Translations under genes and position numbers: made by a program | The notes under the pieces: generated by a model | Database searches by the model: none | Seen by the model: only the letters and a program-made list of their open reading frames with translations | What the model was told of the DNA's origin: nothing | DNA from: Pantoea sp. WMus005 | GTDB lineage: Bacteria > Pseudomonadota > Gammaproteobacteria > Enterobacterales > Enterobacteriaceae | DNA: 64,000 nt | Reading direction: 5' to 3' | Assembly: GCF_013415305.1 (NCBI RefSeq) | Contig: NZ_JACBXU010000007.1 | Span: forward strand, 1-64,000 | Shown: positions 46,065-54,909 of the stretch, one piece after another | Numbering within the stretch: position 1 is the first letter of the stretch | How the letters are laid out: every line of letters starts with the position of its first letter

Positions 46065-47348
46065 ATGAGTGAATCATCCTCATCACAACGCATCGTCATT
46101 ACCGGCACGGGCATCGTTTCGCCGTTAGGTTGTGGCGTTGAAAACGTCTGGGCGCGATTAACGGCGGGTGAGTCCGGTATCCACGTTCTGCCCGACACGC
46201 TCACTGCCGGCACCGGTATTTCAGTAGGTGGCTGTGTGCCCGGTATTGATGAAGACCCGCTGGCGGGATATGACCCGGAGTCGTTCATTGCGCCGAAAGA
46301 GCGTAAAAAAATGTCGCGATTTATTGAATTTGCGCTGCTTGCAGCAGAAGAAGCCCTGACTCAGGCGGGCTGGCATCCTGAAGATGAGGGCGCGCGTGAA
46401 CGCACTGCCACCATTATTGCCTCCGGCGTTGGTGGTTTTGGCGCTATTGCTGACGCCGTACGCACCACGGATGCGCGCGGTCCGCGCAGACTCTCGCCCT
46501 TCACTGCCCCGTCGTTTCTGGCCAATATGGCCGCCGGTCATGTCTCGATTAAATACGGTTTTACCGGTCCGCTGGGGGCACCTGTTACAGCCTGTGCCGC
46601 AGGCGTACAAGCCATTGGTGATGCAGCAAGATTAATCAGAAGCGGTGAAGCGGACATTGCGATTTGTGGCGGGACTGAAGCAGCGCTGGATCGCGTGACG
46701 CTGGGCTGTTTCGCGGCAGCGCGTGCCCTGTGCGCAGGCTATGAGGATCACCCGCATCACGCCTCACGTCCGTTTGATCGCGACAGAAACGGCTTTGTGA
46801 TGGCCGAAGGTGCTGGTTTGCTGGTGATTGAGTCGCTGGCCCATGCCCAGGCACGGGGTGCGACGCCACTGGCGGAGATTATTGGTTATGGTACCAGTGC
46901 CGATGCTTACCATCTTACCGCAGGTCCGGAAGATGGCAGTGGTGCTGCGCGGGCAATGAGAACTGCTCTGCGCCAGGCGGGTATCAGCGCGGACGACGTC
47001 CAGCACATTAATGCTCATGCGACCTCGACACAGGTTGGCGATCACGGCGAACTGGCCGCTATCCAGGCTGTATTTGGCGATAATTCACAGGTCGCGATCT
47101 CGTCAACCAAATCTGCCACCGGCCATCTGCTGGGTGCAGCGGGCGGCGTTGAGGCGATATTCACCCTGATGGCACTGCGTCAGCAGCTTATCCCGCCGAC
47201 GCTGAACCTTCATCATCCCGATGACGCTGCAGGCAATCTTGACCTGGTGGCGCTCAATGCACGCCCGGCCGAACTGACCTATGCCATGTCGAACGGTTTC
47301 GGCTTTGGTGGCGTCAACGCCAGCCTGCTGCTTCGTAAGTGGCAATGA
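46065..47348 (+). CDS. FabF-like beta-ketoacyl-ACP synthase II
   Basis: A 427-residue thiolase-fold enzyme. The catalytic triad of KAS II is visible: Cys177 in TACAAGVQAIGDA, His in NAHATSTQVGD and His in KSATGHLLGAAGG. It condenses malonyl-ACP with acyl-ACP. No acpP, fabD or fabG is adjacent, so it is a paralogue outside the main fab cluster, under TetR control. It may adjust membrane lipids or supply a specialised acyl product. GGAGCA precedes the ATG at 46065. Confidence 0.9.
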   Translation: MSESSSSQRIVITGTGIVSPLGCGVENVWARLTAGESGIHVLPDTLTAGTGISVGGCVPGIDEDPLAGYDPESFIAPKERKKMSRFIEFALLAAEEALTQAGWHPEDEGARERTATIIASGVGGFGAIADAVRTTDARGPRRLSPFTAPSFLANMAAGHVSIKYGFTGPLGAPVTACAAGVQAIGDAARLIRSGEADIAICGGTEAALDRVTLGCFAAARALCAGYEDHPHHASRPFDRDRNGFVMAEGAGLLVIESLAHAQARGATPLAEIIGYGTSADAYHLTAGPEDGSGAARAMRTALRQAGISADDVQHINAHATSTQVGDHGELAAIQAVFGDNSQVAISSTKSATGHLLGAAGGVEAIFTLMALRQQLIPPTLNLHHPDDAAGNLDLVALNARPAELTYAMSNGFGFGGVNASLLLRKWQ

Positions 47349-47367
47349 CGTCTTAGTGACGACTCAA

Positions 47368-47398
47368 CCTGCGCCACCAGCCACACTGGCCGCGCAGG
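47368..47398 (+). terminator. Possible terminator after FabF-like gene
   Basis: CCTGCGC and GCGCAGG can pair around a 17-base spacer that itself contains a short CCAG/CTGG stem. It lies 19 bases after the stop. The U-tract is poor. Confidence 0.35.
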
Positions 47399-47567
47399 GT
47401 TCAACTCTCCGGAACATGACGCTTCGCTGGATAATTCCAGAGGCTACCCTTTTGCAATAGCTTTATAAATCTGTACCTTCCCTGACAAAAAATGCCGTCC
47501 TCCCGACGCCTGCCCTTTTCTTTCAGCACTACAATTAATCGAATGAAAACAACCTCAGAGAACGTTG

Positions 47568-48452
47568 ATGAAAATTGCAGCTTTCGATATTGGTGGTACC
47601 TCTTTAAAAATGGGCGTGATTGATGAACAGGGGACCATTCTGTGCAGTGACAGTGCGGATATTTCCCATAACTCACGCGACAAAATACTTGATGAAATCC
47701 TGCAATGGCTTGAGAAAAATCCCGGCTGTGCAGGCATTGCCGTCAGCACGCCCGGTTATGTTGATGCAAAAGCCGGATATATTGCGATGGGTGGCACCAT
47801 TCGTGACTTTGACCAGTATCATCTGAGCCAGTGGCTGACAGAAAAAACCGCGCTGCCTGCCACAGTCGAAAACGATGCACACTGTGCCCTGCTGGCGGAG
47901 CAATGGCTGGGAAAAGCGAAAAAACGCAATGATTTTCTGATGTTGACTATCGGCACCGGCTTAGGCGGAGCGGCATTTTGCAACGGCGCGCTGATCCGGG
48001 GTAACCGAAACAGGGCGGGCGAGTTTGGGTGCCTGCTGACGTCGCGTCCCACCAGCAGCAATATTGAACGCCACACCATGAGCCAGAGCTGTACCATGAC
48101 GGCACTGCGGGAGAATTACAGCCAGCTCACCGGTCGGCCCACCGACGACGTCAGTGGTAAAGATGTCTTTGACGCTTATGACCGCAATGAAGAAGCCGCG
48201 CAGCAGGTGGTCAATAAATTCTACCAGGATCTGGCGGCCTGCTTATATAACCTGTTCAGCGTGTTCGATCCGGAGATGATATTTATCGGTGGGGGAATGA
48301 CCGGGCGTGAGCCATTCCTCAGTGAACTGGCTGAGCAGCTGGCAAAATATGATCTTGATATCCCGATTGATACTGCGACCTACGGCAACGACTCCGGCAT
48401 GCTGGGCGCAACCTGGCATTTCCTGCAGCGCAGGCAGCATAATCTCGCTTAA
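47568..48452 (+). CDS. ROK-family sugar kinase (beta-glucoside kinase-like)
   Basis: A 294-residue kinase. The ATP motif FDIGGTSLKMGVID lies at the start, the ROK block TIGTGLGGAAFCNGALIRGN in the middle, and a catalytic Asp in ENDAHCALLAEQW. The usual zinc-binding Cys motif of ROK proteins is not clear. Its place beside a beta-glucoside PTS fits BglK-type kinases that phosphorylate cellobiose or other beta-glucosides. The ATG at 47568 follows a TTG that opens the frame. Confidence 0.8.
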   Translation: MKIAAFDIGGTSLKMGVIDEQGTILCSDSADISHNSRDKILDEILQWLEKNPGCAGIAVSTPGYVDAKAGYIAMGGTIRDFDQYHLSQWLTEKTALPATVENDAHCALLAEQWLGKAKKRNDFLMLTIGTGLGGAAFCNGALIRGNRNRAGEFGCLLTSRPTSSNIERHTMSQSCTMTALRENYSQLTGRPTDDVSGKDVFDAYDRNEEAAQQVVNKFYQDLAACLYNLFSVFDPEMIFIGGGMTGREPFLSELAEQLAKYDLDIPIDTATYGNDSGMLGATWHFLQRRQHNLA

Positions 48453-48464
48453 CCGCGCAGATTA

Positions 48465-49418
48465 TTAGCGCTGTCGCCAGTCGGGAATAATTAAATCACC
48501 CCGTAATACTGCGCTGCCCAGCACCTGCTGGGTAGTGGCAGTTAACCAACTGACGATTCGTGACGCCATCGCATCAAGCGAATATTCAATAGCCGGAATA
48601 GTGGGCAACCCCGGTAAATTAACTGAACCTGCAAGGCTAAATACCATTATGTCGTCCGGCACCGCTTTTTTGAATGCCTGTAACTGGCCGATGACATTCT
48701 GTGCTTCCATTTCGTTCGCCACCAGCAATGCATTAAAATTTCGGCTACCGGCGTTATTCAATAGCATCTGAATCGCTACAGATGATGAGACCGCATCGCT
48801 AATCACCAGATTACGATTAAAAGGTAAGACATTATTTTCCAGCGCCACTTTGTAGCCCTGCAAGACCTGCCCGGCCGTGCTACTGTTCTCTGGCTGGATG
48901 ACAGCGATCTGACGGCGCCCCTGATTGATCAGGAAGTTGCAGGCTGTCTCTGCGGCAAAAGCGTGATCAAATTGCAGACTGTTTGGCCCTTCCGCTTCGG
49001 CACAGTCGACCAGAATCACATGCTCATCGTCGATATTAAGCGGAAAATGCGCGCCGATGATCAGCACATCATCGCACAGGCCGCAACTCAGCTCGTCAAG
49101 GGCTGTCAGGATTTCACTTTTACTGCGGGCAAAGCGCAATAGCAGATGTTTTTGATGCTGGCGTAGTTGCTTCTCCAGCGCAAAAAGCCATGCAGTAATC
49201 TGGTTAACATTTTCCTGGGCACAGATCACACCAATACAGTGCGTAGTCTGACTGAATAATGACTGGGCTATCACGTTAGGCCGATAATTCAACTCTTCAA
49301 CGGCTTTTAATACAGCCAGCCGACTGGCTTCCTTTACGCCACGTGAACCGCTCAACACCCGGGAAACTGTGGCTTTAGAAACCCCAGCCAGCCGCGATAC
49401 ATCGTTGATAGTAGACAT
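48465..49418 (-). CDS. LacI-family repressor of the beta-glucoside operon
   Basis: A 317-residue regulator with HTH STINDVSRLAGVSKATVSRV and hinge SGSRGVKEASRLAVLKAVEE, then a sugar-binding sensor domain. Two palindromes of the form ATGGAAA…TTTCCAT lie in the intergenic region upstream (49509 and 49635). It probably represses itself and the divergent PTS operon and is released by a phospho-sugar. The ATG at 49418 begins the HTH; the frame opens at 49508. Confidence 0.88.
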   Translation of the reverse strand: MSTINDVSRLAGVSKATVSRVLSGSRGVKEASRLAVLKAVEELNYRPNVIAQSLFSQTTHCIGVICAQENVNQITAWLFALEKQLRQHQKHLLLRFARSKSEILTALDELSCGLCDDVLIIGAHFPLNIDDEHVILVDCAEAEGPNSLQFDHAFAAETACNFLINQGRRQIAVIQPENSSTAGQVLQGYKVALENNVLPFNRNLVISDAVSSSVAIQMLLNNAGSRNFNALLVANEMEAQNVIGQLQAFKKAVPDDIMVFSLAGSVNLPGLPTIPAIEYSLDAMASRIVSWLTATTQQVLGSAVLRGDLIIPDWRQR

Positions 49419-49508
49419 TTTTCTCCCCTGAAAAGGCGGCCAGTTATAATCAGCGTAGTCCGGCTGTGCATGTGTTTGCCGCCGGAAGTATAGCCATTTC
49501 AGTTTCAC

Positions 49509-49527
49509 ATGGAAACCGAATTTCCAT
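49509..49527. promoter_or_regulatory. LacI-type operator, copy 1
   Basis: ATGGAAA-ccgaa-TTTCCAT, perfect 7-bp arms with a 5-base centre, 91 bases upstream of the repressor start on the minus strand. It closely resembles the site at 49635. Confidence 0.65.
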
Positions 49528-49634
49528 ATGTTCGCATTACCTTCGCTTACCCACCTATTTTTGTGATCCTAATCGAAATAAAAATATCCTTAAACCCTGC
49601 TTATTGATGGGCATCACACTTCTTCTGACTTTTC

Positions 49635-49652
49635 ATGGAAACCGGTTTCCAT
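49635..49652. promoter_or_regulatory. LacI-type operator, copy 2
   Basis: ATGGAAACCGGTTTCCAT is a perfect 18-bp palindrome centred on CCGG, 51 bases before the IIB start. The even, CG-centred form is typical of strong LacI/GalR sites. Confidence 0.7.
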
Positions 49653-49702
49653 ATGATATCCAATTAGCCTCACTTCAGTGTCTAAGGCAGGGAACAGTAA
49701 CC

Positions 49703-50032
49703 ATGTACAGAATCATGTTGTGTTGTTCAGCAGGCATGTCTACCAGCATGCTGGTGCGAAAAATGGAGGAAGCGGCTGCTCAGCAGGGAATAGCTGCCGA
49801 GATCAAGGCGTTTGGCGTGGCGGAGTTTGATGAGCAGTTTTCCCATTATCAGGTGGTTTTGCTTGGGCCACAGGTAAAATACATGCTGCAAAGCCTGACG
49901 GAAAAAACAGCAGGCCAGAGTATCCCGGTACAACCGATCGATATGATGGATTACGGCATGCAGCGGGGAGACAAGGTGCTGGATTTTGCCCTGTCGCTGA
50001 TCGCAGCAGCAAATGAAAAGGCGGATTTATGA
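49703..50032 (+). CDS. PTS lactose/cellobiose-type IIB component
   Basis: A 109-residue cytosolic IIB. The phospho-cysteine is Cys8 in CCSAGMSTSMLVRKME, the hallmark of the family. It passes phosphate from IIA to the sugar carried by IIC. It overlaps the IIC start by 4 bases (ATGA). Confidence 0.92.
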   Translation: MYRIMLCCSAGMSTSMLVRKMEEAAAQQGIAAEIKAFGVAEFDEQFSHYQVVLLGPQVKYMLQSLTEKTAGQSIPVQPIDMMDYGMQRGDKVLDFALSLIAAANEKADL

Positions 50033-51357
50033 GCTCACTCTATCAGTCGATGATTGCAGTGATCGAGCAATCAATTACGCCACTTGCCGGCCGACTGGGT
50101 CAGCAAAAGTATGTGATTGCCATTCGTGATGGCTTCACTGCCGCCCTGCCGTTTATGATCATTGGCTCATTTATGCTGGTGTTTATCTTTCCCCCCTTCT
50201 CCGCCACCAGCACCAACAGTGTGGCCAGGGCCTGGCTCGACTTTTCCGCCACCTATCGTGACCAGTTGATGCTGCCGTTTAATCTCAGTATGGGCGTGAT
50301 GACCTTTTTTATCTCGGTAGGTATCGGGGCCAGCCTGGGGCGGCAATTCGCGCTGGATCCGGTGATGTCAGGCCTGCTGGCCTTTATGGCTTTTTTGCTG
50401 GTGGCAGCGCCTTACTCCAATCACACAATTTCCACTGAGTATCTTTCCGGTCAGGGCATTTTTACCGCGCTGATTACGGCCATTTACGCTACCCGCGTTT
50501 ACGCCTGGCTGAAGCACAACAACATCACTATCCGTCTGCCAAAAGAGGTGCCAACTGGCGTAGCACGATCGTTTGAGATTCTGATTCCGGTGGTGGTGAT
50601 TATCGGCACCCTTCATCCGCTGAACCTGTTTATTGAAGCTAAAACAGGCATGATCATTCCACAGGCCATTATGCATCTGCTCGCTCCCCTGGTTTCCGCA
50701 TCTGACTCTTTACCTGCCATTCTGCTGTCGGTGCTGCTGTGTCAGATCTTCTGGTTCGCCGGCATTCACGGCGCGCTGATTGTAACCGGCATCATGAATC
50801 CCTTCTGGATGGCTAATCTCTCTGCTAATCAGGCCGCCCTGGCGGCAGGTACTGTGTTACCACACATTTATCTGCAGGGCTTCTGGGATCACTATCTTCT
50901 GATCGGTGGTGTCGGATCGACTTTACCCCTGGCTTTCCTGTTACTGCGCAGTCGCGCCACCCATCTGCGAACTATCGGCAGGATGGGCATCGTGCCAAGT
51001 TTTTTCAATATCAATGAGCCCATCCTCTTTGGCGCACCGATCATCATGAACCCTCTGATGTTTATTCCCTTTGTCTGCGTGCCAATGCTAAACGCCGTAC
51101 TGGCTTATACCGCCACCCGGATGGGCTGGCTGGCTCAGGTGGTTTCGCTCACGCCGTGGACGACGCCCGCGCCAATTGGCGCCTCCTGGGCGGCTAACTG
51201 GGCAATCAGTCCTGTGGTCATGTGCCTGGTCTGCATGGTGCTTTCTGCGCTGTGTTACCTGCCGTTCCTGCGAGCTTATGAACGATCGCTGATAAAAAAT
51301 GAGCAGGAAAAGGCGCAGTCGCCTGCTTCGCTGGCAGAAACCGCCGGTACATCCTGA
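50029..51357 (+). CDS. PTS lactose/cellobiose-type IIC permease
   Basis: A 442-residue membrane protein with about ten helices. Family motifs include ALPFMIIGSFMLVF near the start, FWFAGIHGALIVTGIM in the middle and the sugar-site loop FFNINEPILFGAPIIMNPL. It moves and phosphorylates a beta-glucoside such as cellobiose across the inner membrane. Confidence 0.94.
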   Translation: MSSLYQSMIAVIEQSITPLAGRLGQQKYVIAIRDGFTAALPFMIIGSFMLVFIFPPFSATSTNSVARAWLDFSATYRDQLMLPFNLSMGVMTFFISVGIGASLGRQFALDPVMSGLLAFMAFLLVAAPYSNHTISTEYLSGQGIFTALITAIYATRVYAWLKHNNITIRLPKEVPTGVARSFEILIPVVVIIGTLHPLNLFIEAKTGMIIPQAIMHLLAPLVSASDSLPAILLSVLLCQIFWFAGIHGALIVTGIMNPFWMANLSANQAALAAGTVLPHIYLQGFWDHYLLIGGVGSTLPLAFLLLRSRATHLRTIGRMGIVPSFFNINEPILFGAPIIMNPLMFIPFVCVPMLNAVLAYTATRMGWLAQVVSLTPWTTPAPIGASWAANWAISPVVMCLVCMVLSALCYLPFLRAYERSLIKNEQEKAQSPASLAETAGTS

Positions 51358-51377
51358 TTACTTAAGAGAGAGGCATC

Positions 51378-52778
51378 ATGCACTATACATTTCCTGATTC
51401 GTTCTGGTGGGGCAGTGCCAGTTCCGCTTTGCAGACTGAAGGCGATAGCCTGAACGGTGGCAAAAGCGCCACCATCTGGGATCACTGGTATTCACAACAA
51501 CCCTCACGTTTTCATCAGCAGATTGGCCCGGGTGAGACGTCCACTTTTTATCAGCACTGGCACCAGGATATCGCCCTGCTGAAGCAACTGAATCACAATA
51601 GTTTTCGCACCTCCATCAGCTGGTCTCGGTTAATCCCTGATGGCACCGGCGACGTCAATCAGGAGGCGGTGGTCTTCTATAACCAGGTCATTGATGAACT
51701 GCTGGCACAGGGTATTACGCCCTTTATTACGCTGTTTCACTTCGATATGCCGATGGCGATGCAGGAACAGGGCGGCTGGGAGAATCGTAAGGTCGTTGCA
51801 GCATTCAGTCGCTACGCCCGTCTCTGCTTTGAGCTGTTCGGCGATCGTGTCCTGCACTGGTTTACCTTTAATGAGCCGATTGTGCCCGTCGAGGGAGGGT
51901 ATCTTTATGATTTCCATTATCCCAATGTGGTGGACTTTCGCCGCGCGGCGACGGTGGCCTACCATACCGTGCTGGCACATGCCTCAGCGGTTCGGGCTTT
52001 CCGGGCCTGTCACACGGCCGGAGAGATCGGCATCGTGCTGAATCTGACGCCCTCCTATCCCCGGTCACAGAACCCGGCGGATCTGACGGCCGCTCATCAT
52101 GCAGACCTGCTGTTTAACCGCAGTTTTCTCGACCCGGTTTTACGCGGCGAATTTCCGGCGGATCTGGTTGCGCTACTCAGGCAGTACGACCAGCTACCGC
52201 TGACGCAGCCTGAGGACAGCGTGCTGATCGCTGACGGCATCATCGATCTGCTGGGGGTCAATTACTATCAGCCACGACGGGTGAAATGCCGCGATAGCGT
52301 GATCAATCCGGCAGCCCCTTTTATGCCTGAATGGTTTTTTGACAGTTATGAGATGCCCGGAAGGAAGATGAACCCTTATCGGGGCTGGGAAATTTACGAG
52401 CCTGGCATCTATGACATTCTCACCAACCTGCGGCTGAATTATGGCAATCCTCGCTGCTTTATTTCAGAGAACGGAATGGGTGTCGAGGATGAACAGCGAT
52501 TCATTCAGGCAGGGCAGATACAGGATCACTACCGCATCGACTTTGTTGCGGAACATCTTAAGTGGGTGCACCGGGCGATTGGCGAGGGCAGCCAGTGTCT
52601 CGGTTATCATATGTGGACCTTTATTGATAACTGGTCATGGTGCAACGGCTATAAAAACCGTTACGGATTTGTCCAGCTTGATATCACCAGCCAGAAACGC
52701 ACAGTGAAAAAAAGCGGTGAATGGTTTGCTGCCACTGCTACCCGTAACGGTTTTACCCATCCGGAGAATTTAGCATGA
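51378..52778 (+). CDS. GH1 6-phospho-beta-glucosidase
   Basis: A 466-residue glycoside hydrolase of family 1. The acid/base Glu lies in FTFNEP at about residue 166 and the nucleophile Glu in ISENGMG at about 364. The N-terminal FPDSFWWGSASSALQTEGDS is typical. It splits the phosphorylated disaccharide delivered by the PTS. GAGAGAGG precedes the ATG. Confidence 0.94.
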   Translation: MHYTFPDSFWWGSASSALQTEGDSLNGGKSATIWDHWYSQQPSRFHQQIGPGETSTFYQHWHQDIALLKQLNHNSFRTSISWSRLIPDGTGDVNQEAVVFYNQVIDELLAQGITPFITLFHFDMPMAMQEQGGWENRKVVAAFSRYARLCFELFGDRVLHWFTFNEPIVPVEGGYLYDFHYPNVVDFRRAATVAYHTVLAHASAVRAFRACHTAGEIGIVLNLTPSYPRSQNPADLTAAHHADLLFNRSFLDPVLRGEFPADLVALLRQYDQLPLTQPEDSVLIADGIIDLLGVNYYQPRRVKCRDSVINPAAPFMPEWFFDSYEMPGRKMNPYRGWEIYEPGIYDILTNLRLNYGNPRCFISENGMGVEDEQRFIQAGQIQDHYRIDFVAEHLKWVHRAIGEGSQCLGYHMWTFIDNWSWCNGYKNRYGFVQLDITSQKRTVKKSGEWFAATATRNGFTHPENLA

Positions 52779-53089
52779 TCGATCAGGAAGAGGCTGTTAT
52801 GGAAATTATTGTTAATGCAGGCCAGTCGCGCAGCCTTTGCTTTGAGGCATTACAGGCGGCGCGTCAGGGCAAAATTGAACAGGCGCGGGATCTGCTGCAC
52901 GAGGCGGATACCTTTACCCGGCAGGCACATAAAATGCAAACCCGACTGATCGAACAGGATGCAGGGGAAGGCCGGCAGCCCATGACCTTAATTATGGTTC
53001 ATGCTCAGGATCACCTGATGACCTCGATGCTGGCTCGTGAACTCTCTGAAGAGATCATTCATCTTTATCAACGCGAACAACGAACCTGA
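52775..53089 (+). CDS. PTS lactose/cellobiose-type IIA component
   Basis: A 104-residue helical IIA. The phospho-acceptor His is in LIMVHAQDHLMTSML (His76). It completes the IIB-IIC-GH1-IIA operon. It overlaps the GH1 gene by 4 bases; an internal ATG at 52799 with better spacing is an alternative start. Confidence 0.92.
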   Translation: MIDQEEAVMEIIVNAGQSRSLCFEALQAARQGKIEQARDLLHEADTFTRQAHKMQTRLIEQDAGEGRQPMTLIMVHAQDHLMTSMLARELSEEIIHLYQREQRT

Positions 53090-53164
53090 TGCCGTTAGCA
53101 GAAAGTAAAAATTTATGGCGCAGTCACGCTGCGCCTCACAGCAGCAAATAGCCGCTGTCGTACC

Positions 53165-53287
53165 TTATCCCCGCACCGGCGCATCGAACAGACTCAGCGC
53201 CACAACAATCACTGCATATACCAGCAGATACAACAGAATCAGCGCAGCAAGCAAACAACGGTGGCTGCGCATCCCGTTTTTTTTCAT
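53165..53287 (-). CDS. 40-residue single-span membrane protein
   Basis: A short frame MKKNGMRSHRCLLAALILLY continuing to a hydrophobic stretch and ending SLFDAPVRG, stop at 53165-53167. It has one clear membrane helix (residues 12-33) after a positively charged start, which predicts the N-terminus in the cytoplasm. It begins eight bases after the stop of the MipA-family gene on the same strand. No family is recognised. Confidence 0.5.
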   Translation of the reverse strand: MKKNGMRSHRCLLAALILLYLLVYAVIVVALSLFDAPVRG

Positions 53288-53295
53288 GGCGCCAT

Positions 53296-54087
53296 TCAGA
53301 AGGTATAGCTCAGTGCCAGGGTAGCAGAGGCACCGTTGTGCCGCGCGACAATCGGGCTATCTGAGGCATGCTTGTCCAGCCAGGTGTAATCACCGATGAC
53401 ACTGGCAGCCCAGGCTGGCGTGAACTGATGGCTCCAGGTCAGGCTGGTGTCAGTACCATAAAATCCACCCGCCGCGTCATAGCGTTCAAATCCACTGCGG
53501 GCACTTTGCTCGCGGTTAACACCGTACCAGGTGTTCATATAACGTCCGTCGCCAAACAGTCCCGCCACCTGCAGTGCCACAGTATCGTCGCTGGTCTGCC
53601 AGGGGATAAGCGTAACCGAAGTCCGATACTGCACGCCCTGACTGTCACTCAGGGGCAGCGTCGCTTTGCCCTCCAGCACAAACCACGGCGTGACTGACCA
53701 TCCCACCGCCAGCGCGGTGTTGACCGTGGCATCGATCTTACCCATACCCCTGAGCCGGTCGTCACCGTCGCGCCATGAGGAGTTCCGGTCAGATCGACCC
53801 AGCCCATAGCCCAGCGTATGTTCCAGATAAAGCCCATTATCCGCCTGAAGATCGTAGCCAATCCCTTTCTGCGAATCGAGAAAGAAGGCCCCGTCGCGCG
53901 CCTGAATAATTGGGGTCAGCTGCCAGTGCTGCTTATCTGCGCCGCTGTAGCGCGGTGCATTGATGCCTGCAATGCCCAGCGTCACGCTGGGCGGCGGCGT
54001 GGCACTGTCATCTGCTCTGACGGCTGCGGCACTTAATCCCAGCGAAAAACAGACCATGTGAAGCGTTATTTTTCCGGTTATCATCAT
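53296..54087 (-). CDS. MipA/OmpV-family outer-membrane protein
   Basis: A 263-residue exported protein (signal peptide ending AAVRA) with a beta-rich barrel domain: SVTLGIAGINAPRYSGADKQ at the start, GIGYDLQADNGLYLEHTLGY and a terminal aromatic (SYTF). It is annotated in relatives as MltA-interacting scaffold or OmpV. It is divergent from the two-component genes, whose regulator may control it. GAGGAA precedes the ATG. Confidence 0.88.
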   Translation of the reverse strand: MMITGKITLHMVCFSLGLSAAAVRADDSATPPPSVTLGIAGINAPRYSGADKQHWQLTPIIQARDGAFFLDSQKGIGYDLQADNGLYLEHTLGYGLGRSDRNSSWRDGDDRLRGMGKIDATVNTALAVGWSVTPWFVLEGKATLPLSDSQGVQYRTSVTLIPWQTSDDTVALQVAGLFGDGRYMNTWYGVNREQSARSGFERYDAAGGFYGTDTSLTWSHQFTPAWAASVIGDYTWLDKHASDSPIVARHNGASATLALSYTF

Positions 54088-54213
54088 GTTTCCTCATTAT
54101 CACATCAGGTGCGGAGCTGAGGGATTCAGTGCCGCGTCACTGGCCGGGAGTATGCGAGGCGAGTGTCAATGAATGACCAGGGATTTATGAAGAAACAGTC
54201 AAGGTGATCTGAA

Positions 54214-54909
54214 ATGCAGTTAAAACGTGTCCTGATTATTGAAGATGACGCTGACGCGGCTGGCGTCCTTGAGGCGTACCTGAAACGTGAAAATTATGAG
54301 GTTATGATTGCCGGTGACGGTCCTGGCGGGCTGGATGCCGCCAGACGCTGGCAGCCCGATCTGATCCTGCTGGATATCATGTTGCCTGGCATGAACGGCA
54401 CCGAAGTGCTGGCCGCACTGCGACGTCGCGACGATACGCCGGTGATCATGGTGACGGCGATGAGCGATGCGCCGGACCGCATCGGTGCACTCCGCTATGG
54501 CGCGGATGACTATGTGGTCAAGCCCTATCATCCGGGCGAAGTCGTGGCGCGCGTGCAGGCGGTGTTGCGCCGCAGTCAGAATAGCGCGCCGGTCACCGAA
54601 ATCCTGCGCTGGGCCGATCTGGTCGTCGACCCGATCGCCCTCACTGCTGTCATTGAATGCGACAGCGGCACACCACGCCGTCTCGATCTGACACCCACTG
54701 AATTTTCCCTGCTGGTCACCCTGATGCGTGCGCCGACGCGTCCGTTTACCCGTCTGTTTCTGCTGGAGCACTGTCTGCCAGAAAGCGATGCGCTGGAGCG
54801 GGTGGTGGATACACACGTCTACAACCTGCGCCGTAAACTGGAAGCTGCAGGCATCTCTGACGTGTTACCGGCGGTGCGTAGCGTGGGTTACCGGTTCAGA
54901 CAGCCATGA
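54214..54909 (+). CDS. OmpR-family response regulator
   Basis: A 231-residue protein. Receiver: acidic pair Asp11/Asp12, phospho-Asp54 in LILLDIMLP, Thr81 and Lys103. The C-terminal winged helix includes LDLTPTEFSLLVTLMRAP and VVDTHVYNLRRKLE. It resembles regulators of RND pumps (BaeR/SmeR/AdeR type). It overlaps the kinase gene by 4 bases. Confidence 0.92.
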   Translation: MQLKRVLIIEDDADAAGVLEAYLKRENYEVMIAGDGPGGLDAARRWQPDLILLDIMLPGMNGTEVLAALRRRDDTPVIMVTAMSDAPDRIGALRYGADDYVVKPYHPGEVVARVQAVLRRSQNSAPVTEILRWADLVVDPIALTAVIECDSGTPRRLDLTPTEFSLLVTLMRAPTRPFTRLFLLEHCLPESDALERVVDTHVYNLRRKLEAAGISDVLPAVRSVGYRFRQP

